From: Aquincola tertiaricarbonis
Lineage (GTDB): Bacteria > Pseudomonadota > Gammaproteobacteria > Burkholderiales > Burkholderiaceae_C
Length of the DNA: 64,000 nt
Direction of reading: 5' to 3'
Assembly: GCF_000969605.1 (NCBI RefSeq)
Contig: NZ_JZUE01000009.1
Span: 186,001-250,000 of the forward strand
The notes under the pieces are model-generated. The model was given only the letters and a program-made list of their open reading frames with translations. It did no database searches and had not been told where the DNA came from. Positions 1 through 11,279 of this stretch are shown here, piece by piece (position 1 is the stretch's first letter; the number at the start of each line of letters is the position of its first letter). Made by a program: the position numbers and the translations under genes.

Positions 1-1106
<1,106 letters not shown>

Positions 1107-1110
1107 GGCT

Positions 1111-2022
1111 TCAGGCCGGCGGGGCCAGCGCCGCCTCGCGGCCCTTCACCGCCACCCACAGCAGGCGGTTGGCCGGCGCCGGCACGCCCAGGCGGTCGCC
1201 GGTGCGCACCACGAAGCCGTTCAGGTGGTCGATCTCGGTGGGCTTGGCGCGCGACAGGTCCTGCGCGGTGGAGGAGCGCTGCGCCGGCATGGTCTGTGCG
1301 ATGCGCAGCACCGCTTGCCACACCACCTCGTCCTCCAGCGTGGTGACGCCGGCCGCATGCGCCACCTTCAGGCATTCGTCCACCACCTCGCGCATCGCCG
1401 GCAGCATGCCGGTGACCTGGGCCAGCCGGCCATAGGGCAGCTCGGTCAGCGCCGACAGCGCGTTGTAGGCGCAGTTGAGGATCAGCTTGGTCCACAGCGC
1501 GGCCAGCGCATGGTCCGACACCTCCACCGGAATGCCGGCCGCGCGCAGCACCCCAGCCACGCGCTCGCTGTCGGCCGAAGGGCCGACCACCAGCTCGCCC
1601 CGGCCATGGTGCTTCACATGCCCGGGCCCGGCCATGGAGGTGGCCACGTACACCACCGCGGGCAGCACCGGCCGCCCCAGCGCGGCCTGCAGCCGCTCGG
1701 CGTTGTCCACGCCGTTCTGCAGGCTGAGCAGCACCGCGTCGGGCGAAAGGTACGGCGCCATCGCGGCGGCTGCCGCATCGGTGTCGGTGGACTTCACGCA
1801 CACCAGCACCAGCTCGGCGCCCTGCACCGCGGCGGTCTCGGTGCTGGCCTGCACGGGGACCACGAATTCGGTGCCGTCGGCGGCCGACAGGCGCAGGCCG
1901 TCGCGCTGCATCGCTTCCACATGCTGCACGCGGCCCACCATCGTCACCGCATGGCCGGCCGCGGCCAGCAATGCACCGTAGTAGCAACCCACGGCGCCAG
2001 CGCCCATCACGGCGATGTTCAT
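1111..2022 (-). CDS. panE: 2-dehydropantoate 2-reductase
   Basis: NADPH-dependent reduction of ketopantoate to pantoate in pantothenate and CoA synthesis; cytosolic. The 303-residue protein opens with the Rossmann motif GAGAVGCYYG and has the ApbA/PanE C-terminal helical domain, including the conserved region around ILNCAYNALSAL (Lys and Asn of the active site). Length is normal for the family. The start lies 10 bases after the stop of the PheC-like gene, so the two are probably cotranscribed. Many Burkholderiales carry several PanE-like paralogues, so an exact role in pantothenate synthesis, rather than reduction of another 2-keto acid, is inferred. Confidence 0.88.
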   Translation of the reverse strand: MNIAVMGAGAVGCYYGALLAAAGHAVTMVGRVQHVEAMQRDGLRLSAADGTEFVVPVQASTETAAVQGAELVLVCVKSTDTDAAAAAMAPYLSPDAVLLSLQNGVDNAERLQAALGRPVLPAVVYVATSMAGPGHVKHHGRGELVVGPSADSERVAGVLRAAGIPVEVSDHALAALWTKLILNCAYNALSALTELPYGRLAQVTGMLPAMREVVDECLKVAHAAGVTTLEDEVVWQAVLRIAQTMPAQRSSTAQDLSRAKPTEIDHLNGFVVRTGDRLGVPAPANRLLWVAVKGREAALAPPA

Positions 2023-2032
2023 GGCCGGCCTT

Positions 2033-2833
2033 TCATCGTGTCCATTTCGCTTCGATGCGCTGGTACTCGCCGCCGGCCTTGGCCAGGTGCAGCCACTGGT
2101 CGACGAAGGCCTTCATGGCCACGTCGCCGCGCGGCAGCATGATGGCGTTCTCGGCGTACTGCAGCGGCTTGTCCGGGTTCACCGCGCACAGCACGCCGGG
2201 GTGCAGCTTCTGCTGTACCAGCGCCTCGGCCGCCTCGGTCACGAACACGTCGGCGCGGCGTTGGGCCAGCTCGTCGAAGATGGTGAGGTTGTCGGTGTGG
2301 ATCGTCAGCCGGGCCTGCTTGTAGTTGGCCTTGGCAAAGCGCTCGTTGCTGCCGCCGGGGTTGGCGATGGCGCGCACCTCCGGCTTGTCGATGTCGGCCA
2401 CGCTCTGGTAGCGGGCCACGTCCTCGCAGCGCACGATCGGCGTCTTGCCGTTGACCATGTACGGCGCACTGAAGAACACGCGCTTCTGCCGCTCCAGCGT
2501 GACCGAGATGCCGCCCAGCGCGATGTCGCACTGGCCGCCGGTGAAGTCGGCCAGCAGGTTGGCCCAGGTGGTCTTCACCGGCTGCAGCTTTGCGCCCATG
2601 GCCGCGGCCAGCGATTGGCCGAGGTCGATGTCCATGCCTTCGAAGCTGCCGTCCGGCTTCAGGAAGCCGAAGGGCTTGTAGTCGCCCGGTGCGCAGGCGC
2701 GCAGCACGCCGCTCTTCATCACCCGGTCGAGCGTGGATTCGCCCGCGGCGGCCGTCTGGGCCATGGCGGGCAGCAGGCAGCCCAGCGCCATCACGGCAGC
2801 GGCGGTGGCGCGGGCGGCGAACGGAACGGTCAT
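2033..2833 (-). CDS. PheC-like periplasmic cyclohexadienyl dehydratase / family 3 solute-binding protein
   Basis: A 266-residue exported protein with a signal peptide (residues 1-26, ending AMAQ) and a type II periplasmic binding fold. It resembles Pseudomonas PheC closely along its length (blocks GDYKPF, ISVTLERQ, GKTPI, NPGGSNE, DQWLH). PheC is a periplasmic dehydratase turning prephenate or arogenate into phenylpyruvate or phenylalanine, evolved from amino-acid binding proteins. By recalled alignment, the PheC catalytic Glu173 corresponds to E203 here (TEAAEAL), so enzyme activity is plausible. No ABC permease or ATPase gene is adjacent, which also favours an enzyme. A plain amino-acid receptor remains the alternative. 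Confidence 0.75.
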   Translation of the reverse strand: MTVPFAARATAAAVMALGCLLPAMAQTAAAGESTLDRVMKSGVLRACAPGDYKPFGFLKPDGSFEGMDIDLGQSLAAAMGAKLQPVKTTWANLLADFTGGQCDIALGGISVTLERQKRVFFSAPYMVNGKTPIVRCEDVARYQSVADIDKPEVRAIANPGGSNERFAKANYKQARLTIHTDNLTIFDELAQRRADVFVTEAAEALVQQKLHPGVLCAVNPDKPLQYAENAIMLPRGDVAMKAFVDQWLHLAKAGGEYQRIEAKWTR

Positions 2834-2891
2834 CTTCGAAGCTCCAGTGCCGTCGTCGGTGGTGGGTGGCCGCGGCGGCAGGAGACCGGCG

Positions 2892-3365
2892 CTAGCGGGT
2901 GAGATGGTGACGGCGATGCCAGTCTGCCAAGGATTCCTGGGGATAGGTATCGAAGATCTGGTCCTCGCGGTCCACCACCACCGCCACCCACTCGGGCTTG
3001 CTGCCCAGCATCATGTGCGTGACCGAAGGCGGCGCGGGCAGCGGCGTGTCGATGGCGCCGGCATGCGGATGCACCAGATCGGGGTACTCGGGGTCGTACA
3101 GCCACAACGCGCTGCCACACTGCCTGCAGAAGTGGCGCTGGCCGCCGCTGGTGCTGCCGTCGTCCATCTTCGCGCGGTACACGCTCAGGTTCTCCTCGCC
3201 CTGCACCTTCAGCGTGGTGTGGTCGGCGCCCAGGTTGATGGCGAAGCCGCCGGTGCCGGCCGTCTTGCGGCAGATGCTGCAGTAGCAGCGCATGAAGGGC
3301 ACCGGCTCGTGGGACACCACCGAGAAGCGCACCGCCTTGCAGTGGCAGGAACCTTCGAGTTGCAT
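2892..3365 (-). CDS. GFA / CENP-V domain zinc protein
   Basis: A 157-residue single-domain protein of the glutathione-dependent formaldehyde-activating (GFA) fold. The zinc-binding cysteines are in CHC (residues 7-9), CYCSIC and CRQCG. Members range from glutathione S-hydroxymethyl transferases to proteins of unknown role; the substrate cannot be read from sequence. The start at 3365 is chosen because MQLEGSCHC begins the domain and an AGAAAGG ribosome site precedes it; the open frame further upstream is unlike the family. It is probably the first gene of a leftward unit with the PheC-like gene and panE. Confidence 0.85.
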   Translation of the reverse strand: MQLEGSCHCKAVRFSVVSHEPVPFMRCYCSICRKTAGTGGFAINLGADHTTLKVQGEENLSVYRAKMDDGSTSGGQRHFCRQCGSALWLYDPEYPDLVHPHAGAIDTPLPAPPSVTHMMLGSKPEWVAVVVDREDQIFDTYPQESLADWHRRHHLTR

Positions 3366-3505
3366 GGACAGCCTTTCTGGTCGGGGGGAGGGAAGGGGCC
3401 GGACGGGGAGGCAAGGGCGGTGCCCGCGCGGCAAGACGACTCAGGGCAGACCCGGATCGGGAATCTCCGGTGTCATCGCTGGGGCGGGAGACCAAGAATC
3501 GCGGC

Positions 3506-3531
3506 CAACTGGTCAGGCCAGTTGTCCAGTT
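3506..3531. promoter_or_regulatory. Candidate GntR/FadR-type operator
   Basis: An inverted repeat AACTGG-TCAGG-CCAGTT (3507-3523, extended one pair outward) lies 25 bases before the regulator start; a third CCAGTT half-site follows at 3526-3531. The core TGGTCAGGCCA fits the FadR-family consensus TNGTNNNACNA with one mismatch. This suggests autoregulation and control of the downstream sugar-acid operon. Inferred from position and symmetry only. Confidence 0.5.
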
Positions 3532-3548
3532 GCCATGCCTCCCTATCC

Positions 3549-4295
3549 ATGCCGCTGCAAAGCATCGAACCCCGCCGCCTGTACCGCCAGATCGCCGACC
3601 AGTTGCGCGGCCTGATCGAAGCCGGCGAGTTCGCGCCCGGCAGCCGGCTGCCGGCCGAGCGGGAGCTGGCGGTGCAGCTGGGCGTGTCGCGGCCTTCGGT
3701 GCGCGAGGCGCTGATCGCGCTGGAGGTCGAGGGCGTGATCGAGGTGCGCATGGGCTCGGGCATCTACGTGCGGCCGCGGGAGGCGATGGCCGCCGCGCCT
3801 GCCGCCGGCGTGGAGGGCGAAGGGCCGCTGGAAACCATCCGCGCCCGGCAGCTGGTGGAAGGGGAGCTGGCCGCCGCGGCCGCCGTCGCCGCCGGCCGCG
3901 ACGCCGCGCTGGTGGCCGGCCTGCGCGAGGCCGTCGCGCTGATGGAAGCCGACATCGACGCCGGCGTGATGCCGCTGCGCGGCGACCGCCTGTTCCACCT
4001 GCGGGTGGCGGAGGCCAGCGAAAACTCGCCGCTACTGCGCGTGGTGACCGAGCTGTTCGACGAGCGCAACAAGCCGCTGTTCGAGCGCCTGGGCAGCCAC
4101 TTCGAGAACGAAGCCAACTGGCGCGCCGCGGTGGAGGAGCACCGCCGCGTGGTGGAGGCCATTGCCGCCGGCGACGCCGCCGCCGCCCGCGAGGCGATGC
4201 GCGCCCACCTGCAGCTGTCGCACGACCGCTTCATCGCCAACTGGCCCTCCAGCGCGCCGGCCCTGGTGCCGCCAGCCGAGGCGCCGCGCCGCTAG
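3549..4295 (+). CDS. FadR-family GntR transcriptional regulator
   Basis: A 248-residue regulator: winged helix-turn-helix at residues about 8-75 (RLYRQIADQLRGLIEAGEF, then GSRLPAERELA, VSRPSVREAL) and an all-helical FCD ligand-binding domain after residue 95, with the Asp/His metal-site residues around RLFHLRV and EEHRRVV. FCD regulators of this type sense sugar acids or other carboxylates and usually repress the neighbouring operon. The start at 3549 is in frame with the domain; a nearby ATG at 3535 is out of frame. The next gene starts 37 bases downstream on the same strand, so this is the likely local regulator of the 4333-16579 operon. Confidence 0.9.
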   Translation: MPLQSIEPRRLYRQIADQLRGLIEAGEFAPGSRLPAERELAVQLGVSRPSVREALIALEVEGVIEVRMGSGIYVRPREAMAAAPAAGVEGEGPLETIRARQLVEGELAAAAAVAAGRDAALVAGLREAVALMEADIDAGVMPLRGDRLFHLRVAEASENSPLLRVVTELFDERNKPLFERLGSHFENEANWRAAVEEHRRVVEAIAAGDAAAAREAMRAHLQLSHDRFIANWPSSAPALVPPAEAPRR

Positions 4296-4332
4296 CCGCC
4301 GCTCCCCTTACCGCCGTTCCGAGGAAGTACCC

Positions 4333-5415
4333 ATGACCCTGCAAGAAACCGTCGCCGCCTGCCGCATCCACGGTGCGCAGGACCTGCGGCTCGAACCGGC
4401 CGGCGTGCGGGGCGACGTGCGCGGCGGCGTTTCCGGCGCAGCCACCGGCACGCTGGGCGAGCACGAGGTGCTGCTGCGCCTGGGCGCCGGCGGCATCTGC
4501 GGCAGCGACCTGCATTACTGGCAGCACGGCCGCGCCGGCGCCTTCGTCATCCGCGAGCCGCTGGTGCCGGGCCACGAGGCCTCCGGCGTGGTGGAGGCGG
4601 TGGGCGCCTCGGTCAGCCGCGTGAAGCCCGGCGACCGCGTGGCCATCGATCCCTCGCATGCCTGCGGCCAGTGCGACTACTGCCGCGAAGGCCGGCTCAA
4701 CCTGTGCCGGCACATGTTCTTCCTGGGCAGCGCCAGCGTGCAGCCGCATGCGCAGGGCCTGTTCCGCGAGCGCTTCACCATGCACGAGCGGCAGCTCACG
4801 CCGGTGGCCGACCCGTCGGTGAGCCTGGGCGAGATCGCCTGCGCCGAGCCGCTGTCCATCGGCCTGCATGCGGCCCACCGCGCCGGCCCGCTGATGGGCA
4901 AGCGCGTGCTGGTGACCGGCGGCGGCACCATCGGCCTGATGTGCGCGATGTCGGCCCGGCTGGCCGGCGCAGCCCACGTGACGGTGGCCGACGTGGCCGA
5001 CCGGCCGCTGGAGATCGCCCGCACCGTCGGTGCCGATGCGGTGCTGCGCAGCGACCTGGCCGATGCGGCCGAGCTGACCGACCGCTTCCACGTCGCCATC
5101 GAGGCCGCCGGCAGCCCGGCCGCGTGGCACACCTGCCTGCAGGCGGTGCGCCGCGGCGGGCGGGTGGTGCAGGTGGGCACGCTGGCGCAGGACGTCGGCT
5201 TCAACGCCAACCAGATCATGGCCCGCGAGATCGACGTGGTGGGTGCCTTCCGCGCCAACCACGAGTTCGCGTGGGCGGTGGACGCCATCGCGCAGCGGCG
5301 CGTGGACGTGCGGCCGCTGCTGAGCGCGCAGCTGCCGCTGGCCCGTGCGGCCGAAGCCTTCGCACTGGCCGCCGACCGCAGCCGCAGCACCAAGGTGCAG
5401 CTCGTGATGGAGTGA
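4333..5415 (+). CDS. L-idonate / L-gulonate-type 5-dehydrogenase (zinc MDR family)
   Basis: A 360-residue zinc-dependent medium-chain dehydrogenase. Catalytic zinc ligands are visible in GGICGSDLHYW and GHEASG, the four structural-zinc cysteines in CGQCDYCREGRLNLC, and the NAD site in GGGTIGL. Homologues oxidise C5 of L-idonate (to 5-ketogluconate), L-gulonate (to D-fructuronate) or L-galactonate (to D-tagaturonate). The presence of D-mannonate dehydratase, altronate-type dehydratase and fructuronate-reductase-type genes downstream favours L-gulonate or L-galactonate. Preceded by a GAGGAAG ribosome site. Substrate is inferred, family is secure. Confidence 0.82.
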   Translation: MTLQETVAACRIHGAQDLRLEPAGVRGDVRGGVSGAATGTLGEHEVLLRLGAGGICGSDLHYWQHGRAGAFVIREPLVPGHEASGVVEAVGASVSRVKPGDRVAIDPSHACGQCDYCREGRLNLCRHMFFLGSASVQPHAQGLFRERFTMHERQLTPVADPSVSLGEIACAEPLSIGLHAAHRAGPLMGKRVLVTGGGTIGLMCAMSARLAGAAHVTVADVADRPLEIARTVGADAVLRSDLADAAELTDRFHVAIEAAGSPAAWHTCLQAVRRGGRVVQVGTLAQDVGFNANQIMAREIDVVGAFRANHEFAWAVDAIAQRRVDVRPLLSAQLPLARAAEAFALAADRSRSTKVQLVME

Positions 5416-5464
5416 TCCACCCGCGGATCGCCGACCCCAGAACAACCACCCGTTGGAGACACCG

Positions 5465-6457
5465 ATGACCACGACCCGCTCCTTCCTGAAGGCCGCCGTC
5501 ACGCTGGCCGCCCTGCTGGCTGCGGCCGGCGCCATGAGCCCGGCCCAGGCCCAGACCAAGCTCAAGTGGGCCCATGTGTACGAGACCTCGGAGCCCTTCC
5601 ACAAGTGGTCCGTCTGGGCCGGCGAGGAAATCAAGAAGCGCACCAACGGCCGCTACGCGGTGGACGTGTACCCCGCCTCTCAGCTGGGCAAGGAGAACGA
5701 CATCAACCAGGGCCTGGCCCTGGGCACGGTGGACATCATCATCAGCGGCTCCAGCTTCGCGGCCAAGAGCTATCCGCGCATCGGCGTCACCTACTACCCC
5801 TACACCTTCCGCGGCGTGGACCACCTGCTGGCCTACACCAAGAGCGACCTCTACAAGGAGATGGCCGCGGGCTATGCCGACAAGAGCAGCGGCAACCAGA
5901 TCATCGCCACCACGTACTACGGCGTGCGGCACACCACCAGCAACAAGCCCATCGCCAAGTGCGCCGACATGAAGGGCCTGAAGATGCGCGTGCCCGATGT
6001 GCCGGCCTACCTGGCCATGCCGCGCGCCTGCGGCGCCAACACCACGCCCATCGCCTTTGCCGAGGTGTACCTGGCGCTGCAGAACGGCACCGTGGACGCG
6101 CAGGAGAACCCGCTGCCCACCATCGAGGCGAAGAAGTTCTTCGAGGTGCAGAAGAACATCGTGCTCACCGGCCACATCGTCGACCACCTCAACACCGTGG
6201 TGGCCGGCGGCCTGTGGAAGAAGCTCAGCGACGCCGACAAGAAGCTGTTCACCGACGTCGCCCAGGAGGCGGCGGCCAAGGCCTCGGCCGAGGTGGCCGA
6301 GCGCGAGAAGGAGCTGGTGGGCATCTTCAAGGGCAAGGGCATCAACGTGCAGCAGGTGGACATCGAGGATTTCCGCAGCACGGTGCTCAAGGGCGTGCCC
6401 TTCGAGCAGTACGGCTACCAGAAGGCCGACTGGGACCGCATCCAGGCGATCAAGTGA
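5465..6457 (+). CDS. dctP: TRAP transporter periplasmic solute receptor (DctP family)
   Basis: The 330-residue extracytoplasmic receptor of a tripartite ATP-independent transporter. It has a signal peptide to about residue 29 (AQAQ) and the DctP fold, with the conserved carboxylate-binding arginine in LKMRVPDVP and the block VDAQENPLPT. It delivers an organic acid, here probably a sugar acid, to the DctQM permease. The ATG at 5465 sits after a GGAGAC ribosome site; an upstream TTG at 5453 in the same frame is less likely because it would prefix the signal peptide. Its stop overlaps the dctQ start by one base. Confidence 0.93.
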   Translation: MTTTRSFLKAAVTLAALLAAAGAMSPAQAQTKLKWAHVYETSEPFHKWSVWAGEEIKKRTNGRYAVDVYPASQLGKENDINQGLALGTVDIIISGSSFAAKSYPRIGVTYYPYTFRGVDHLLAYTKSDLYKEMAAGYADKSSGNQIIATTYYGVRHTTSNKPIAKCADMKGLKMRVPDVPAYLAMPRACGANTTPIAFAEVYLALQNGTVDAQENPLPTIEAKKFFEVQKNIVLTGHIVDHLNTVVAGGLWKKLSDADKKLFTDVAQEAAAKASAEVAEREKELVGIFKGKGINVQQVDIEDFRSTVLKGVPFEQYGYQKADWDRIQAIK

Positions 6458-7080
6458 TGGCTGCCGCCAACCCGACGCTGCCCGAGGGCGGTGGCTACTC
6501 GCCCAAGGCCGACCCCTCGGCCCCGGTGCAGGCCAGTGCGGCCGAGCTGGCCGGCAGCTTCGCCGAAGCCGACCAGCACCGCGTGAGCCTGGCCGGCTAC
6601 ACGGTGGAGGACTGGATCTGCGTCGGCTTCTTCTGGGTGATGGCGGCGCTGGTATTCCTGCAGTTCTTCACCCGCTACGTGATGAACGATTCGTTCGCAT
6701 GGACGGAGGAGCTGGCGGTGTACTGCCTGATGCCGATCGTGTTCATCGGCGCATCGGCCTGCGTGCGGCGCAGCCGGCACATCCAGGTGAATTTCCTCTA
6801 CCGCTACCTGCCGCCGGCCGTGGGCCGCGCGGCTTCCACCGCGGTGGACCTGCTGCGCACCGGCTTCTTCCTCTATGCCGCGTGGCTGGTGGCGCGCTAT
6901 GCGCTGGCGGTCAACAACGAGCCGATGACCACCATCGACTGGAACAAGAGCCATGTGTACTGGCTGGCCTTCGCCGGCTTCGCCGCCATGGGCCTGCGCA
7001 GCATCCAGGTGAGCTGGGAGAACTGGCGCCGCGGCTATTCCAATCTCGAGCGCCCCGAGGCGTTCGAGGACATCGAGTGA
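6457..7080 (+). CDS. dctQ: TRAP transporter small permease (DctQ family)
   Basis: The 207-residue small membrane subunit of the TRAP transporter, with four hydrophobic segments after a soluble N-terminal tail of about 50 residues. The family motif around FFTRYVMNDSFAWTEE is present, as is the conserved arginine-rich stretch SACVRRSRHIQV. Start ATG overlaps the last base of the dctP stop codon. It stabilises DctM and couples the receptor to the membrane. The long polar N-terminal extension is slightly unusual; a shorter internal start is possible but no better ATG is seen before the first membrane helix. Confidence 0.9.
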   Translation: MAAANPTLPEGGGYSPKADPSAPVQASAAELAGSFAEADQHRVSLAGYTVEDWICVGFFWVMAALVFLQFFTRYVMNDSFAWTEELAVYCLMPIVFIGASACVRRSRHIQVNFLYRYLPPAVGRAASTAVDLLRTGFFLYAAWLVARYALAVNNEPMTTIDWNKSHVYWLAFAGFAAMGLRSIQVSWENWRRGYSNLERPEAFEDIE

Positions 7081-7096
7081 CGCAAGGGGCGACCGC

Positions 7097-8499
7097 ATGG
7101 CCATCCTGATCGGTTCTTTCCTGCTGCTGATGGTCATCGGCATGCCGGTGGCGGTGGCGATGGCCGGCGCCTCGCTGCTGTACATCACCATCTCGGGCAG
7201 CGTGCCCGACATCGTGATCGCGCAGCGCATGATCGCGGGCATCGAGAGCTTCCCGCTGCTGGCGGTGCCCTTCTTCATCCTCGCCGGCAACCTGATGAAC
7301 ATCGCCGGCATCACCGGCCGCATCTACAACTTCGCCGTGGCCCTGGTGGGCTGGATGAAGGGCGGCCTGGGCCAGGTGAACATCATCGGCTCGGTGATCT
7401 TCTCGGGCATGAGCGGCACCGCCATCGCCGATGCGGCCGGCCTGGGCAGCATCGAGATCAAGGCGATGAAGGACCACGGCTACTCCACCGAGTTCGCGGT
7501 GGGCGTCACCGCCGCCTCGGCCACGCTGGGCCCCATCATTCCGCCCAGCCTGCCCTTCGTCATCTACGGGATGATGGCCAACGTCTCCATCGGCGCGCTG
7601 TTTGTCGCGGGCATCCTGCCCGGCGTGTTCATGACGCTGCTGATGATGGTGACGGTGGCCTGGTTCGCGCGGCGCAACGGCTGGGGCAGCGACACGCCCT
7701 TCAGCTGGAAGCAGCTGGGCGGCGCCAGCATCGAGATCCTGGTGGTGCTGGCCTTCCCGATGGCGGTGTGGCTGCTGACGCTGGCCGGCGTGTCGCCCAA
7801 CATGGCGGCGGGCATCGGCTTCGTGGCGCTGCTGCTGCTGGACTGGAAGTTCAACTTCAGCGCGGTGATGGCGCTGATGGCGCCGGTGATCCTGATCGGC
7901 GGCATGACCATGGGCTGGTTCACGCCCACCGAGGCGGCGGTGGCGGCGGTGATCTGGGCGCTGTTCCTGGGCCTGGTGCGCTACCGCTCGATGACGCTGC
8001 GCACGCTGGCCAAGGCCACGCTGGACACCATCGAGACCACGGCCTCGGTGCTGTTCATCGTCACCGCCGCGTCCATCTTCGCCTGGCTGCTCACCACCAC
8101 CCAGGCGGCGCAGATGCTCACCGACTGGATCTTCAGCGTGACGCAGAGCCCGTGGGTCTTCCTGCTGCTGGCCAACCTGCTGATCCTGTTCGTCGGCTGC
8201 TTCATCGACACCATCGCGGCCATCACCATCCTCGTGCCCATCCTGCTGCCCATCGTGCTGAAGATGGGCATCGACCCGGTGCACTTCGGGCTGATCATCG
8301 TGCTCAACCTGATGGTGGGGCTGCTGCATCCGCCGCTGGGCATGGTGCTGTTCGTGCTGGCGCGCATCTCGCGGCTGTCGGTGGAGCGCACCACCATGGC
8401 CATCCTGCCCTGGCTGGTGCCGCTGGTGGGCGCGCTCATCGCCATCACCTACGTGCCGGCGCTCACGCTGTGGCTGCCGCAGCAGCTGGGGCTTCTGAA

Positions 8500-8503
<4 letters not shown>
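7097..8503 (+). CDS. dctM: TRAP transporter large permease (DctM family)
   Basis: A 468-residue inner-membrane protein with about a dozen hydrophobic segments, the sodium-coupled transport subunit of the TRAP system. Characteristic blocks: GNLMNIAGITGR, FSGMSGTAIADAAG, ATLGPIIPPSLPFVIYG and GCFIDTIAAITIL. With dctP and dctQ it makes a complete importer for the operon's sugar acid. Length is slightly above the usual 425-435. The stop codon overlaps the GTG start of the following dehydratase by four bases, showing tight translational coupling. Confidence 0.93.
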
Positions 8504-10378
<1,875 letters not shown>

Positions 10379-10397
10379 CACACGAAAGAAGCAACGC

Positions 10398-11261
10398 ATG
10401 AAACTGCTGAGAGTCGGCCCCAAGGGCCATGAACGCCCCGCCCTGATCGACGCCCAGGGCGTGCTGCGCGACCTGTCGGGCGAGCTGTCCGACATCACCG
10501 CCCACACGCTGACGCCAGCCGGCCTGGCCCGGCTGCGCGAGCTGAACACCGCCACGCTGCCGGTGCTGGACAAGCCCGGCCGCATCGGCACGCCGTGGTC
10601 GGGCATGCGCAAGTTCATCTGCATCGGCCTGAACTACGCCGACCATGCGGCCGAGAGCAACCTGCCGGTGCCTGCGGAGCCGGTGATCTTCATGAAGGCC
10701 ATCACCGCGCTGATGGGCCCCAACGACGCGGTGGTGCTGCCGCAAGGCTCGGTCAAGAGCGACTGGGAAGTGGAGCTGGGCGTGGTGATCGGCAGCACCG
10801 CGCGCTACGTGAGCGAGGCGGATGCGCTGAAGCACGTGGCCGGCTACTGCGTGGTCAACGACCTGTCGGAGCGCGAATACCAGATCGAGCGCGGCGGCAC
10901 CTGGGACAAGGGCAAGGGCTGCGACACCTTCGGCCCGGTGGGCCCGTGGCTGGTGACGGCCGACGAGGTGCCCGACCCGCAGCAGCTGGGCCTGTGGCTG
11001 GAGGTCAACGGCCAGCGCGTGCAGAACGGCAGCACCCGCACGATGGTGTTCAACGTGGCCACGCTGGTGAGCTACGTCAGCCGCTTCATGACGCTGCAGC
11101 CCGGCGACCTCATCAGCACCGGCACGCCGCCCGGCGTGGGCATGGGCCGGAAGCCGCCCACCTACCTGAAGCCCGGCGACGAGATGCGCCTGGGCATCGA
11201 GGGCCTGGGCGAGCAGCACCAGAAGGTGCATGCATGGGACCCCGCCTTGATCGACAACTGA
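10398..11261 (+). CDS. FAH-family hydrolase, 2,4-diketo-3-deoxy-sugar-acid hydrolase type
   Basis: A 287-residue fumarylacetoacetate hydrolase family protein, often labelled ureidoglycolate lyase. Metal-binding acids are in SDWEVELG and NDLSERE, the signature WDKGKGCDTFGPVGPWL is intact, and the C-terminal LISTGTPPGVGMG closes the barrel. Close relatives cleave 2,4-diketo-3-deoxy-L-fuconate or -rhamnonate to pyruvate plus lactate. Placed after the SDR, it should split the diketo product into pyruvate and a small hydroxy acid (lactate from a 6-deoxy sugar acid, glycerate from a hexonate). A true ureidoglycolate role is not supported, since no allantoin genes are nearby. Confidence 0.83.
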   Translation: MKLLRVGPKGHERPALIDAQGVLRDLSGELSDITAHTLTPAGLARLRELNTATLPVLDKPGRIGTPWSGMRKFICIGLNYADHAAESNLPVPAEPVIFMKAITALMGPNDAVVLPQGSVKSDWEVELGVVIGSTARYVSEADALKHVAGYCVVNDLSEREYQIERGGTWDKGKGCDTFGPVGPWLVTADEVPDPQQLGLWLEVNGQRVQNGSTRTMVFNVATLVSYVSRFMTLQPGDLISTGTPPGVGMGRKPPTYLKPGDEMRLGIEGLGEQHQKVHAWDPALIDN

Positions 11262-11279
11262 GCGACGGTTGAGCACGCC

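Noticed and set aside
10398-11261. Ureidoglycolate lyase of allantoin degradation
   Set aside because: That label is common for this FAH subgroup, but no purine-catabolism genes are nearby, whereas the sugar-acid context fits a diketo-acid hydrolase.
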